Source: Microbacteriaceae bacterium
GTDB lineage: Bacteria > Actinomycetota > Actinomycetes > Actinomycetales > Microbacteriaceae
Direction: 5' to 3'
DNA length: 64,000 nucleotides
NCBI GenBank assembly: GCA_025465095.1
Contig: JAODME010000015.1
Coordinates: 82,636-146,635, forward strand
The notes beneath the pieces are model-generated. The model worked only from the letters and a program-made list of their open reading frames with translations, ran no database searches and was not told the origin of the DNA. Position numbers and translations under genes: made by a program. Shown here in pieces: positions 38,566 through 49,879 of the stretch (position 1 is its first letter; each line of letters opens with the position of its first letter).

Positions 38566-39036
38566 CTATGGGCGAGTGAAGCGCTCACTGGAGCCGGGAC
38601 GATGACGGCGCATCGCTGCTCCCCATTCAACCGGGTGCCCGTGCAGCAAAGCGCCGAGCTGGTCGAGGCTCGAGACCCAGACCCGCCTGACCTGCGCCTC
38701 GAACGGCGCATCGATCTCGAGCTTCACGGCGAGACGCACATGCGTCGACGTTCCCCGCGAACCGCCCTCGACCGCCGTGAAAGCGATGTCGAGCCTGCCA
38801 TGGAGTTCCGTTTCGACAGTGAGACGCTGCTGCTCCGCCAGATGCACGATGATGCCGCGGCTCGGCGCGCACCCCGGCGACCCGAGCCAGTCGAGGTCAT
38901 ACCTGCCGTCGAGCACCGCGTCGATGTGCGCTCCGCCCAGCCAGCCGCTTACGAGCACTGGGTCGACGAACGCGTCCCAAACGATGGACGTGGGCAAGTC
39001 GTAGTCGCGCTCTAGAACGAGTAGACGCAGGGTCAC
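38566..39036 (-). CDS. SRPBCC/AHSA1-like protein
   Basis: VTLRLLVLERDYDLPTSIVWDAFVDPVLVSGWLGGAHIDAVLDGRYDLDW. Confidence 0.7.
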   Translation of the reverse strand: MTLRLLVLERDYDLPTSIVWDAFVDPVLVSGWLGGAHIDAVLDGRYDLDWLGSPGCAPSRGIIVHLAEQQRLTVETELHGRLDIAFTAVEGGSRGTSTHVRLAVKLEIDAPFEAQVRRVWVSSLDQLGALLHGHPVEWGAAMRRHRPGSSERFTRP

Positions 39037-39104
39037 AGAGCCACTGTAGGCGCGGGATCCGACCCTCCCCCGCGCACCGCCGGGGTTCCCCCTATGCTCG
39101 ACGG

Positions 39105-39143
39105 GTGACCCTTCTGCTCCGGCCCCGGCTGCGTCTCGCATGA
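39105..39143 (+). other. candidate leaderless leader peptide MTLLLRPRLRLA coupled to the ROK gene
   Basis: GTG 6 nt after TATGCT (39093-39098); TGA overlaps ROK ATG (ATGA 39140-39143). Confidence 0.5.
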
Positions 39144-40072
39144 GCCGCCCGGTTGCGCTCGCCGTCGATCTCGGCGGCACCAAGGCTGAGGCGGCACTCG
39201 TCGACGCGGACGGCACCGTGCTCCCTGGAAGCCGCTTCCGCCACCCGACCGGGCCGGTCGCGGACTCGGATGACCTCGCCACGGCCGTGCGATCCGTGAT
39301 CACCAGGAGTCTCGCCCAGTTGCCGGATGAACGGCAGCTGCTCGGCGTCGGTGTCGGCAGCGCAGGCCCGATCAACGAGAGCAGAGGACTCGTCTCCCCC
39401 CTCAACCTTCCCGTGTGGCGCGACTACCCCCTGAAGGCCCTCGTCGAGGCCAGCGTGCCAGGAGCGTCGGTCACCCTCCGCATGGACGGGCTCTGCATCG
39501 CCCTCGCGGAGCACTGGGTGGGGGCAGGCCGCGGGTACGACAATGTCATGGGGATGATCGTCTCGACCGGAATCGGCGGTGGGCTCGTGTTGCACGGCAA
39601 CACGGTCTCCGGCCCGACGGGCAACGCCGGACACATCGGCCACGTTGAAGTAGCCGGGTTTGACGACCCCTGCGCGTGCGGGGGCATCGGCTGCGTCGAG
39701 GCCGTCGCGTCGGGGCCGAAGACTGTCGCCTGGGCGAGACGGCACGGCTGGCAGGGGTTCACCGGGGAGGATCTGGGTGTCAGCTACCGCGAGGGCGATC
39801 CTACGGCACTGGCGGCGATCGAGCGATCGGGACGAGCCATCGGTCAGGCGATAGCCTCGGCGACGGCGCTCGTCGATCTGGAGGTCGTCACGATCGGTGG
39901 TGGCTTCTCACAGGTCACTCCGGACCTCTTCGGGCACATCCGCGCCGCCGTCGCGCGGCGCGAGCAGTTCGGCTTCGTCACCAAGGTCAGGGTGGAGCCG
40001 AGCGGTCTCTCGAGCGACGGACCCCTCATCGGCGCCGCCGCGCTCGTGCACCGCTCAGAGCGCGTCGGATAA
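39140..40072 (+). CDS. ROK family protein (sugar kinase type)
   Basis: LAVDLGGTKAEAALVDADG; GIGGGLVLHGNTVSGPTGNAGHIGHVEVAGFDDPCACGGIGCVEAVASG. Confidence 0.9.
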   Translation: MSRPVALAVDLGGTKAEAALVDADGTVLPGSRFRHPTGPVADSDDLATAVRSVITRSLAQLPDERQLLGVGVGSAGPINESRGLVSPLNLPVWRDYPLKALVEASVPGASVTLRMDGLCIALAEHWVGAGRGYDNVMGMIVSTGIGGGLVLHGNTVSGPTGNAGHIGHVEVAGFDDPCACGGIGCVEAVASGPKTVAWARRHGWQGFTGEDLGVSYREGDPTALAAIERSGRAIGQAIASATALVDLEVVTIGGGFSQVTPDLFGHIRAAVARREQFGFVTKVRVEPSGLSSDGPLIGAAALVHRSERVG

Positions 40073-41335
40073 CCGTTCCGGCCGGCGGTCGTCGAGCTCG
40101 ACCTCGTCTTCCACGAACGCGGGTCGGCGCAGCATCAGCCCCGGGACAGTGCAGGCCAGCGCCGTGCCGATGAGCAGCATCAGCGGAATCGACCATCCGC
40201 CGCTCGTCTCGTGCAGGAGGCCCACCAGGATGGGACCGACGAGCGCGATCGTGTAGCCGACGCCCTGCACGAAACCACTCAGCGCAACGGACCCGTCGGC
40301 CGTCCTCGTACGGAGGTTGATGAGCACGAGGGCTGCCGGAAACAGCATTGTGCCCAGCCCGGCCAGCACAACCCAGAGCGCCGTCCAGGTCCCGGGCACG
40401 AGCATGAGCCCGAGGTATCCGGCCACGAACGCCGCGATGCCGATCTGCACGAGCACGCCGACGTTGCGCATCCGGCTTGCCAACACCGGGACGATCAGCG
40501 CACAGGGCAGCCCGACGATTCCGAAGAGCGCTAGCAGCGCGCCCGCCTGCACGGGCGTGACTCCCGCGACATCGATGAGCATCTGGGGCAGCCACGCGAA
40601 CGCCGTGTACGCGTGGAATCCGCTAAGCGCGAAGATCAGAGTGAGCGCCCACGCCGTGCGGGAGTGCCAGATGCTGCCGAGGAGTCGGGCTTCCGGCTCA
40701 GGCAGCTCTGGCGCCTCGTCGTACTCCAGGGCCGAAGCGGCGAGTCCGCGCTCCCTGCGGTGTTGCACCAACACGACGAGCCAGGGAAGGAGGCTGGCGA
40801 AGGCAAGCACCGACCAGATACCCAGGGACAGGCGCCATCCTGCCGAACCGGCGACGGGCGCGGCGAGGGCGGCCGGCACGGCGGTGCTGATCGCCATCAC
40901 CGAGGCGTACACGGTGGTGACCAGCCCGATCCGGTCGGGAAAGTAGCGCTTGACGAGCGGCGGGAGCAGGATATTCGCCACACCGATGCCCGCGAACACG
41001 ACGACCGTGCCGACCAGCAGCCCGACGTACGAACCTGCGAGAGCCCGCACAAGATGGCCGGCCGCCATGACGAGGATCGAGAGCACGACGGTGCGCTCGA
41101 GCCCGATTCGCCGTGCGAGCAACGCCCCGATGAGCCCGGAGACCGCGAATGCAACAGGCGGAAGCGCCCCTATCACGCCCAGGCCGACACCGTCGAGGGC
41201 GATGTCGACGCGGATCGCTTCGACGATCGGCGAAACCGCGGCGACGGCCGTTCGCAGGTTGAGGGCGACGAGCACGATGCCTACAAGCGCCGTCGCGCGA
41301 CCGGCCCACAGCGGGAGGGGCTGAATATCAAGCAT
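40055..41335 (-). CDS. MFS transporter, CynX/NimT-like
   Basis: LNLRTAVAAVSPIVEAIRVDIALDGVGLGVIGALPPVAFAVSGLIGALLARRIGLERTV; 12 TM-like pattern. Confidence 0.83.
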   Translation of the reverse strand: MLDIQPLPLWAGRATALVGIVLVALNLRTAVAAVSPIVEAIRVDIALDGVGLGVIGALPPVAFAVSGLIGALLARRIGLERTVVLSILVMAAGHLVRALAGSYVGLLVGTVVVFAGIGVANILLPPLVKRYFPDRIGLVTTVYASVMAISTAVPAALAAPVAGSAGWRLSLGIWSVLAFASLLPWLVVLVQHRRERGLAASALEYDEAPELPEPEARLLGSIWHSRTAWALTLIFALSGFHAYTAFAWLPQMLIDVAGVTPVQAGALLALFGIVGLPCALIVPVLASRMRNVGVLVQIGIAAFVAGYLGLMLVPGTWTALWVVLAGLGTMLFPAALVLINLRTRTADGSVALSGFVQGVGYTIALVGPILVGLLHETSGGWSIPLMLLIGTALACTVPGLMLRRPAFVEDEVELDDRRPERLSDAL

Positions 41336-41385
41336 TACGCTGGAGTCTACCGATCGAGTTCTGCCTGATACTTCGGAGGGCACAG

Positions 41386-42045
41386 ATGAGCGACTTCGCA
41401 CGTCACCTGCCGCTGAGCCAGCGCCCGAATGGCGACGAGTCGGGTGTCACGAACGACCGGCGACCGATGATCGGCGATGCCCTCTGCAGGATCGCGGACC
41501 TGCTCGAATCCCTTCCAGCACCCGAGTGGGAAGCGGCAAGCCTCTGCTCGGGCTGGCGAGTGCGCGACGTCGCCGGGCACCTCGTCTGGCGCCTCGGAAG
41601 CAGCACTCCCGAACTCCTTGCCAGCGCCAGGGACGCCGTGTTCTGCGAGCGGGTGCCACCGTGGCGGGTGATCGACTGGGTGTCGAGGCGCGCAGCGCTG
41701 TCAACCCCGGACGACCTCGTCATGCAGCTGCGAGGGATCGCGGATGCCCGGCTCGCGAACCGCGGCCGCAAAGGGGTGCACGAACTCACCGAGGTAATCG
41801 TGCACGGTTATGACATCGCGCACGCGCTCGGGCGACCGATCTCGTTCGCCCGAGCAGCGACGGGCGCGGTGGCGTTCGCGAGAACACCGGCGGCACCCAC
41901 GGCCATCAAGGCTGCCGTTCGAGGACGCACGCTTGTTGCCAGCGACGCCGGCTGGTCTGTCGGGCACGGTCCAGAGCTCGTCGCGCCCGCCGAGGCCCAC
42001 ATCCTGTTCCTCTTCGGGCGCAGCCGCTCGCTGCCGTCGACCTGA
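41386..42045 (+). CDS. maleylpyruvate isomerase-family mycothiol-dependent enzyme
   Basis: WEAASLCSGWRVRDVAGHLVWRL; HELTEVIVHGYDIAHALGRP. Confidence 0.78.
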   Translation: MSDFARHLPLSQRPNGDESGVTNDRRPMIGDALCRIADLLESLPAPEWEAASLCSGWRVRDVAGHLVWRLGSSTPELLASARDAVFCERVPPWRVIDWVSRRAALSTPDDLVMQLRGIADARLANRGRKGVHELTEVIVHGYDIAHALGRPISFARAATGAVAFARTPAAPTAIKAAVRGRTLVASDAGWSVGHGPELVAPAEAHILFLFGRSRSLPST

Positions 42046-42055
42046 CCGGGCGGGG

Positions 42056-42730
42056 TCAGCCGAGCAGAGACCAGGCCCGACGCTTGATCAGTACGTGCCC
42101 GCGAGGCGTCGAGAGCCGCGTCCAAGGTCCGGTCTCGTAGATCTGCACGGCGTCGTCGGACAGGAACCCCAGCGAGAGGGCCGCGAATGCTCCGCCGGCA
42201 GGAAGATGTTCGAGTCCGCCGATCGGTCGTCCCCACACCTCGCTGCGCACGCGCTGCACGATCTGTTCACCGGTACCGGAGGGGATCGCCTCGGCAACCT
42301 CATCGATTCCGGCCTTGGCCACTCGCTCCAGCACGCCCGGATCGACCGACTCGTGTTCGACCCAGCCGCCCTTCGGGGGCGAGATCGCCGCCCAGGTTGC
42401 CGTGTACACCTCCATGGGCAGGGTCACGGAGACGGGCGCCGTCGCATCAGTCACCTCGTTCTGCAGGCGCACCACCCGCTCGACGAGTGACCGGACGGGC
42501 ACGACCGCGTCGATCGTCGCGGCGTCGGTGAGCGCGAACGTGCGCAGCCCCAGCACGGTCGGGTTCTCGTCGAGCAGCCCGGACGGATACAGCACCGCGA
42601 CGTAGACGGCGAGCACCTTGCCCTGGGCGATGAGGCGCACGGAACCGTCCTCGACGCGCCCCGCGCGCGCGAGGAAGACCTGCAGGTCGCCTAGGGAAAG
42701 GGAATCGGGGAGGGAGAATTCGCGGCTCAT
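42056..42730 (-). CDS. conserved hypothetical protein
   Basis: MSREFSLPDSLSLGDLQVFLARAGRVEDGSVRLIAQGKVLAVYVAVLYPSGLLD... Confidence 0.55.
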   Translation of the reverse strand: MSREFSLPDSLSLGDLQVFLARAGRVEDGSVRLIAQGKVLAVYVAVLYPSGLLDENPTVLGLRTFALTDAATIDAVVPVRSLVERVVRLQNEVTDATAPVSVTLPMEVYTATWAAISPPKGGWVEHESVDPGVLERVAKAGIDEVAEAIPSGTGEQIVQRVRSEVWGRPIGGLEHLPAGGAFAALSLGFLSDDAVQIYETGPWTRLSTPRGHVLIKRRAWSLLG

Positions 42731-42798
42731 GTGCCCTCTAAAATACCTACATCGGCGGAGCGCAATGTACCGCGGCGACACAATTGACCGGAGAGCGC

Positions 42799-43668
42799 AT
42801 GACCGAACCCCTCGCGGGCCTGCTGGCAGCGCTCGATCTCACCGACACGGGCGCGCGGACGAACGAGGACATTTTCACAGGTCCCAGCCAATGGATGCCC
42901 CTCGGGCGTGTGTTCGGCGGGCAGGTACTCGCGCAGTCCCTCGTCGCCGCCATGCGCACCATCCCCCACGACCGGTTCGTGCACTCGATGCACGGTTACT
43001 TCCTGCGGCCGGGCGACGTGAACCTGCCGATCACTTTTTCGGTCGACCGGATTCACGACGGCCGATCCTTCTCCACCAGGCGCACTCAGGCGTACCAGGA
43101 GGGGCGCCCGATACTGTCGATGATCGCATCCTTCCAGGACGAGGATGACGGCCTCGAACATCAGGTGGAGATGCCGACAGGCATCCCTGCGCCGGAAGAT
43201 CTGCCGAGCGCCGCTGAGGCTCTCGGCCAGGTTGACCACCCCGTAGCCCAGTATTGGGCTCGAGAGCGGCCGTTCGATATGCGTCACGTGCCGTCGCCGG
43301 TGTTCCTGAGCGTCGAAGGGCCCCATGTGGCGCATCAGGCGGTCTGGATCAAGGCGGTCGGAACCCTGCCGGATGACCCGAACCTGCACCGGGCAGCCCT
43401 CGCCTACGCGAGCGACTACTCCATTCTGGAGTCGATCTTCCGCCGTCACGGTGTCGCCTGGGTGACCCCTGGGCTGAAAGCTGCGAGTCTCGACCACGCG
43501 ATGTGGTGGCACCGGTTCGGGCGTGTGGACGAGTGGATGCTGTATCTGCAGGAATCTCCGAACGCGATCGGCGGCCGCGGACTCTCGACCGGCCGCATCT
43601 ACGACCGCGACGGCCGCCTGCTCGCGAGCATTGCGCAAGAGGGCATGGTACGGGTCAAGAAGGCGTAG
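42799..43668 (+). CDS. tesB: acyl-CoA thioesterase II
   Basis: RVFGGQVLAQSLVAAMRT, VHSMHGYFLRPGDVNLPITFSVDRIHDGRSFSTRR, hot-dog ends YDRDGRLLASIAQEGMVR. Confidence 0.9.
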   Translation: MTEPLAGLLAALDLTDTGARTNEDIFTGPSQWMPLGRVFGGQVLAQSLVAAMRTIPHDRFVHSMHGYFLRPGDVNLPITFSVDRIHDGRSFSTRRTQAYQEGRPILSMIASFQDEDDGLEHQVEMPTGIPAPEDLPSAAEALGQVDHPVAQYWARERPFDMRHVPSPVFLSVEGPHVAHQAVWIKAVGTLPDDPNLHRAALAYASDYSILESIFRRHGVAWVTPGLKAASLDHAMWWHRFGRVDEWMLYLQESPNAIGGRGLSTGRIYDRDGRLLASIAQEGMVRVKKA

Positions 43669-43731
43669 CCGTCAAAGTCCGACCAGCACGCGATTGCCCC
43701 AGCTCCACCCCGCGGCCACGACTGCCGCAAC

Positions 43732-45414
<1,683 letters not shown>

Positions 45415-45457
45415 GTCCCCAGTCTATTTGCGACGTCGGGGCACGAGCACCGACCGC

Positions 45458-45964
45458 CTACCAGTCGATCGTGCGAGTAGTGCCGATCAGGCAGCCCGTG
45501 GCTCCGGTCGCCGGACCGACAATGCCGACGTAGCCTGCATCGCTCGTCTGTCCGATGAGGCAGTCCTCGCCCCATTTCACGGCGAACTGGAGCGAGTCGA
45601 CATCCCGTCCGATCGAGGTCTTGTCCGGAGTCACCTGCATGGCCGCCCTGTCGAAGCCGGAAGCTACAAGATTGTCAATGATCTCTCGACCGCCGGGGTG
45701 CACCCCCTCGGCGAGAAGACGGGAATTGACGAGATCGAAGTACGGCAGGTTCTCGCTCGCCGTACCGTCGACGATGAGGGACGGATCATCCGTCGGTTCG
45801 GCAGATGCACTCGGGGCATCCGACGGATCCGGCCGCGGCTCTCGCGGCGCTTCCTCGCCGCAACCGGCGAGCAGGGTGGCACCGAGAATAACGCCGGCCA
45901 CGGCAGAGGTGCCCCGGATCATCAGGCGGACCGAGAAGAGTCGCGCTGCAAACATCTTCCGCAC
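45458..45964 (-). CDS. lipoprotein (DUF6993-like)
   Basis: Lipobox LLAGCGEEAP; YFDLVNSRLLAEG...DSLQFAVKWGEDCLIGQ. Confidence 0.7.
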   Translation of the reverse strand: MRKMFAARLFSVRLMIRGTSAVAGVILGATLLAGCGEEAPREPRPDPSDAPSASAEPTDDPSLIVDGTASENLPYFDLVNSRLLAEGVHPGGREIIDNLVASGFDRAAMQVTPDKTSIGRDVDSLQFAVKWGEDCLIGQTSDAGYVGIVGPATGATGCLIGTTRTIDW

Positions 45965-46044
45965 CTCTCCCCTGCCGGCCCCGCGATCGGGCGCTCCGAT
46001 TGTATCGGTGTCGGGCGAGAGCCGTGCATGAAACGGGGCGGCGG

Positions 46045-46641
46045 TTAGAAGGGTGTCGAGATGTCGACAGCGCGCCTCGCCGAAGCCGCCTGATTATCGT
46101 CGTACTGCCCTCCGGGCTCGACATCGGCCGAATCCCCGGGCGACTCGCCATCCCCCGCCGGCTCGGACCTCTCCGCCCCGAAACTGGTTCCGTAGTCGCC
46201 AGGTTCACTCGCCGCCCCGAAGGGCTGCAGGTTGACGGTCGATGGAACCTGGTCGGGCGGCCCGTCCGTCTGGGCGGACGAGGGGGAGGCCGCGCGAACC
46301 CACCTCGCGGTTCCCCAGCTGAGATCGTGGCCGAGGGCATCCGCCTCGACTTCGATGTTCGTGCCCGACTTCTCGCCGCTTTGCCAGTTCCGAATACGAA
46401 GTCTCCCGCTCACCACTACCCGGTCACCTTTGTTGAGCGACACGCCGGTGTTGAGGGCGAGTTGACGGAACGCACTGACGGTGTACCAGTTGGTCTCACC
46501 GTCGATCCACTTGTTCTGCGCACGGTCGAACCGGCGCTGGGTGGAAGCCAGCCGAAAGCTGGTGATGGGCAGCCCCGACCCGGTGGTGAATTGACGGGGC
46601 GGTGTAGCGATGAGTCCGGTGAGAGTGATGGTGTCTGTCAT
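46045..46641 (-). CDS. single-stranded DNA-binding protein (second-type SSB)
   Basis: MTDTITLTGLIATPPRQFTTGSGLPITSFRLASTQRRFDRAQNKWIDGETNWYTVSAFRQLALNTGVSLNKGDRVVVSGRL. Confidence 0.85.
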   Translation of the reverse strand: MTDTITLTGLIATPPRQFTTGSGLPITSFRLASTQRRFDRAQNKWIDGETNWYTVSAFRQLALNTGVSLNKGDRVVVSGRLRIRNWQSGEKSGTNIEVEADALGHDLSWGTARWVRAASPSSAQTDGPPDQVPSTVNLQPFGAASEPGDYGTSFGAERSEPAGDGESPGDSADVEPGGQYDDNQAASARRAVDISTPF

Positions 46642-46682
46642 GCAGCAATGGTCGGCGCGCCGAAGGTCACTCGGGAGCGCGG

Positions 46683-46712
46683 CGACCCGTCGGTGCAGTC
46701 ACCGACGGGTCG
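46683..46712. terminator. perfect 13-bp inverted repeat, hairpin/terminator candidate
   Basis: CGACCCGTCGGTG-CAGT-CACCGACGGGTCG between the 46753-46971 gene and ssb; no U-tract. Confidence 0.5.
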
Positions 46713-46752
46713 GACAGCTGTGCAGGACCAGCGACTCGGTGACCGTGCGCTA

Positions 46753-46971
46753 TCAGTGCTCCCGAAACTCCGGCCAATCCGAGCCCGGCAGCAGGCTCGC
46801 GTGCAGAGCGCTCTTCGTCACCTCGAGGGTGGGGTACACGGCACGGAAGTTCTCATCACTCATGAGCTTGAACGTGTATCCGTCATCCACCCGGTGGATT
46901 GACCCGACTGCTCCCGCCGGGCCGAAGGCGACCCACGTCTGTCCCGTGAGCGTGAGGTTGGTGTTACTCAT
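46753..46971 (-). CDS. conserved hypothetical protein, 72 aa
   Basis: MSNTNLTLTGQTWVAFGPAGAVGSIHRVDDGYTFKLMSDENFRAVYPTLEVTKSAL...; SD AAAGGGG. Confidence 0.6.
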   Translation of the reverse strand: MSNTNLTLTGQTWVAFGPAGAVGSIHRVDDGYTFKLMSDENFRAVYPTLEVTKSALHASLLPGSDWPEFREH

Positions 46972-46999
46972 CGTTGAGCCCCTTTCCTGCGCTCGTCGA

Positions 47000-47527
47000 C
47001 TATGAAGCGAGCACGTACCCAGCGTACGACTTTCGTACCTTGTTGACCTTCGGAAGCGCCACCGCCATGCAATATCCCTGGCCCGGATTCTTCGCGAAAA
47101 AGTCCTGGTGGTACTCCTCCGCTTCGAACCATTCCCCGAGGGCGCTGATCTCGGTGACGAGGCCGCCGTCCCAGATCTCGGATGCTCGTTCGCGGGCCGC
47201 CTCAAAGAGCTCACGCTGGGCATCATCCGCGTAGAACATCGCCGAACGGTACTGCGTGCCGACGTCGGCCCCTTGCCGGTTGAGTTGGCGCGGGTCGTGA
47301 AGGGTGAAGAACACGTCGAGGATTACCTCGGCGGGGATGACCTCGGGATCGAAACTGACCGCGACCGCCTCTGCATGCCCAGTGGCGCCCGTGCACACCG
47401 CCTCGTAGCTCGGAGCGACCGTTTCTCCCCCTGTGTATCCGGAGACGACCGAGTCGACGCCCTTCAGAACCCGATAGACCGCATCGAGGCACCAGAAACA
47501 ACCACCGGCGAGCACGAATGTCTGCAT
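47000..47527 (-). CDS. msrA: peptide-methionine (S)-S-oxide reductase
   Basis: FVLAGGCFWCLDAVYRVLKGVDSVVSGYTGG; HAEAVAVSFDPEVI; TAGGCT-6 nt-ATG upstream. Confidence 0.92.
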   Translation of the reverse strand: MQTFVLAGGCFWCLDAVYRVLKGVDSVVSGYTGGETVAPSYEAVCTGATGHAEAVAVSFDPEVIPAEVILDVFFTLHDPRQLNRQGADVGTQYRSAMFYADDAQRELFEAARERASEIWDGGLVTEISALGEWFEAEEYHQDFFAKNPGQGYCMAVALPKVNKVRKSYAGYVLAS

Positions 47528-47629
47528 GAGAGGAGCCTACTTTCTTGGGCTGAAATTCGTTTGGGCCCGAGAGCGTCAACCGCGGCAACCCGCGGGTCAT
47601 TCCCGCCCCGCGAGCCCTAGGCTTGCCGG

Positions 47630-48634
47630 ATGAGCTACCGTGCCGCCGAAAATCGCTACGAATCCCTCGAGTACCACCGGGTGGGACGCAGCGGCCTCAA
47701 ACTGCCGGCCGTGTCGCTTGGACTGTGGAACAACTTCGGCTTCGACCGCCCGATCGAGGTTCAGCGCGCCATCCTCAGGCGGGCGTTCGATCTCGGAGTG
47801 ACCCACTTCGATCTGGCGAACAACTACGGTCCGCCCGCAGGATCCGCCGAGACGAATTTCGGCCGGATCTTCGCCGACGACTTCCGCCCGCACCGCGACG
47901 AGCTGATCATCTCGTCGAAGGCCGGATACGACATGTGGCCCGGCCCGTACGGCGAGTTCGGCTCACGGAAGTACCTGCTGGCGTCGCTCGACCAGAGCCT
48001 GGAACGGATGGGGCTCGACTACGTCGACATCTTCTATTCACACCGTCCCGACCCCCAGACGCCGATCGAGGAGACGATGGGGGCGCTTGCCACCGCGGTG
48101 CAGTCCGGGCGGGCGCTGTACGCCGGCATCTCGAACTACGACCCTGCGCAGACGGCGGCAGCTTATGGCGCCCTCGCCGAGCACAAGATCCCCCTGCTGA
48201 TCCACCAGCCGAGGTACAGCATGTTCGATCGTCACATCGAAGACGGCCTCTTCCCCGTGCTGGATGACCTCGGCATGGGCAGCATCGTGTTCTCGCCGCT
48301 CGCACAGGGGCTGCTCACCGACCGTTATCTTGCGGGAATCCCCTCGGACTCACGGGCGGCCGAGGGTCGTTGGATGAACGCCGACAACATCAGCGACACC
48401 TACCTCGAGCGGGCCAAGGGGCTCAACGAGATAGCGAAGCAGCGCGGCCAGAGCCTCGCCCAGCTCGCCCTGACCTGGGTTCTGCGCCAGCCGCAGGTGA
48501 CGTCGGCGCTTATCGGTGCGTCGAGCGTCGCTCAGCTGGAGAACAACGTGCAGGCCGTCGAGGGCGCCCCGCTGACCGCCGACGAGCTGGCCGCGATCGA
48601 GCCCCTCGCCGTGCACGGCACCGGCCTGCGCTGA
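47630..48634 (+). CDS. aldo/keto reductase, glyceraldehyde 3-phosphate reductase-like
   Basis: YHRVGRSGLKLPAVSLGLWNNFG; GVTHFDLANNYGPPAGSAE; DYVDIFYSHRPDPQTPIEE; TAGGCT-6 nt-ATG upstream. Confidence 0.9.
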   Translation: MSYRAAENRYESLEYHRVGRSGLKLPAVSLGLWNNFGFDRPIEVQRAILRRAFDLGVTHFDLANNYGPPAGSAETNFGRIFADDFRPHRDELIISSKAGYDMWPGPYGEFGSRKYLLASLDQSLERMGLDYVDIFYSHRPDPQTPIEETMGALATAVQSGRALYAGISNYDPAQTAAAYGALAEHKIPLLIHQPRYSMFDRHIEDGLFPVLDDLGMGSIVFSPLAQGLLTDRYLAGIPSDSRAAEGRWMNADNISDTYLERAKGLNEIAKQRGQSLAQLALTWVLRQPQVTSALIGASSVAQLENNVQAVEGAPLTADELAAIEPLAVHGTGLR

Positions 48635-48730
48635 GTCGGCGCCCTCGCAGCAAGCAGTTCCGCTCGAGGAATTCGGTGACACTCGCCCGATTTCGTCGCC
48701 CGAGTCGCCGCGCCGGGTTATGGTGCCGAC

Positions 48731-49732
48731 ATGCAGTGGTGGAATGACTCTATGGACTGGTTCAACTCCGAAGACGGGCGGAACGTCTCTTTGAACGTGA
48801 TCCTGCCGTTTCTCGCAATCCTCGTCGCCGGTGCCGTCGCCGCCGCGATCGGTCGCGGGGCGACGAGAAGGCTGCTCACGATTCACGACCGGGAGAACCG
48901 GGTGTCCGCGGTGGCGACCTTGATTGCGGCCGCACGCCGGGCATCCGTCTGGAACACGCTCAGCGCGCCGGAGCAGCAGCACGGCGACCATGTCGCGAGC
49001 GAAGCCGACGTGCGCGTGCGGCTGCTCGCCGTCTCGGGGGCCGGGCTCGCCGCTGACTGGGCTGCCCACGAGATCGCCGCCATGAAGAAGCACTCTGTGT
49101 CGTTCAGCTTTCAGGCCGAGCAGTCGCTCATCGAGTTCCGTGAGCGGATGGTCGCCTGGCAGGCGAGGCCGAGCCGAGCTCGAAAGCTGTTCAAGGGCGA
49201 CCTCGAACTGTGGGCGTACGAGGATTCGCAGAACGCGAACGACCTCGTCAGCCAGCAACAGGCGTGGGCGGCGAGCCAGGTCGCCGCTGAGACAGTGTCG
49301 ACCCCCGTGGTCAAGCCGAGCGCGAAGGATTCGGCCGAGAGGCCGTCCGAACGCGTGCACGTCGCTCCTCGGGTGGTTGCAGCGCCGGCCTACGCTTCAG
49401 CCCCCCAGGAGGCAACGAGCACGGCGAACGCCGGGACGGCGGTGCTCGTGGAACCGCGAGACGATCACGATGCGGCCCGGCGTGAGTTGCGCCAGGCTCT
49501 CGCGAACGACGCTCCCACCAACGAGGATCGGGCGGACGAGGACGTGCGCGTCGATGACGGGTCTCGCCCGGCTTCAAGCGACGAGACGGCACCGGTTGCC
49601 CCCGGGTACGACGCCGCAGATGACGACTCGGACGGACAGACCAAAGGGTTCTCATACTCACCACCTGTCACCGCCAACGCCGTGACGAAGCGAGTCAATC
49701 CGCCGGAATACAGCGACGACCGCCAGTACTGA
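48731..49732 (+). CDS. membrane-anchored hypothetical protein
   Basis: N-terminal TM ILPFLAILVAGAVAAAIGRGATRRLL, acidic low-complexity C-terminus; TATGGT-6 nt-ATG upstream. Confidence 0.6.
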   Translation: MQWWNDSMDWFNSEDGRNVSLNVILPFLAILVAGAVAAAIGRGATRRLLTIHDRENRVSAVATLIAAARRASVWNTLSAPEQQHGDHVASEADVRVRLLAVSGAGLAADWAAHEIAAMKKHSVSFSFQAEQSLIEFRERMVAWQARPSRARKLFKGDLELWAYEDSQNANDLVSQQQAWAASQVAAETVSTPVVKPSAKDSAERPSERVHVAPRVVAAPAYASAPQEATSTANAGTAVLVEPRDDHDAARRELRQALANDAPTNEDRADEDVRVDDGSRPASSDETAPVAPGYDAADDDSDGQTKGFSYSPPVTANAVTKRVNPPEYSDDRQY

Positions 49733-49879
49733 GCTCCGAGCAGACGGCTCACACGGCTTCGGGCGAACTTCACCCGGCAGGTCGGGCAGCTTCGAAATGC
49801 TCACGCCCCCGCCGCGGCGTGTTTGCGGTAGAAGGCGACGCTGGATCGTGGGTGGAAACAGCCGAGTTTGTCGTCTCGG

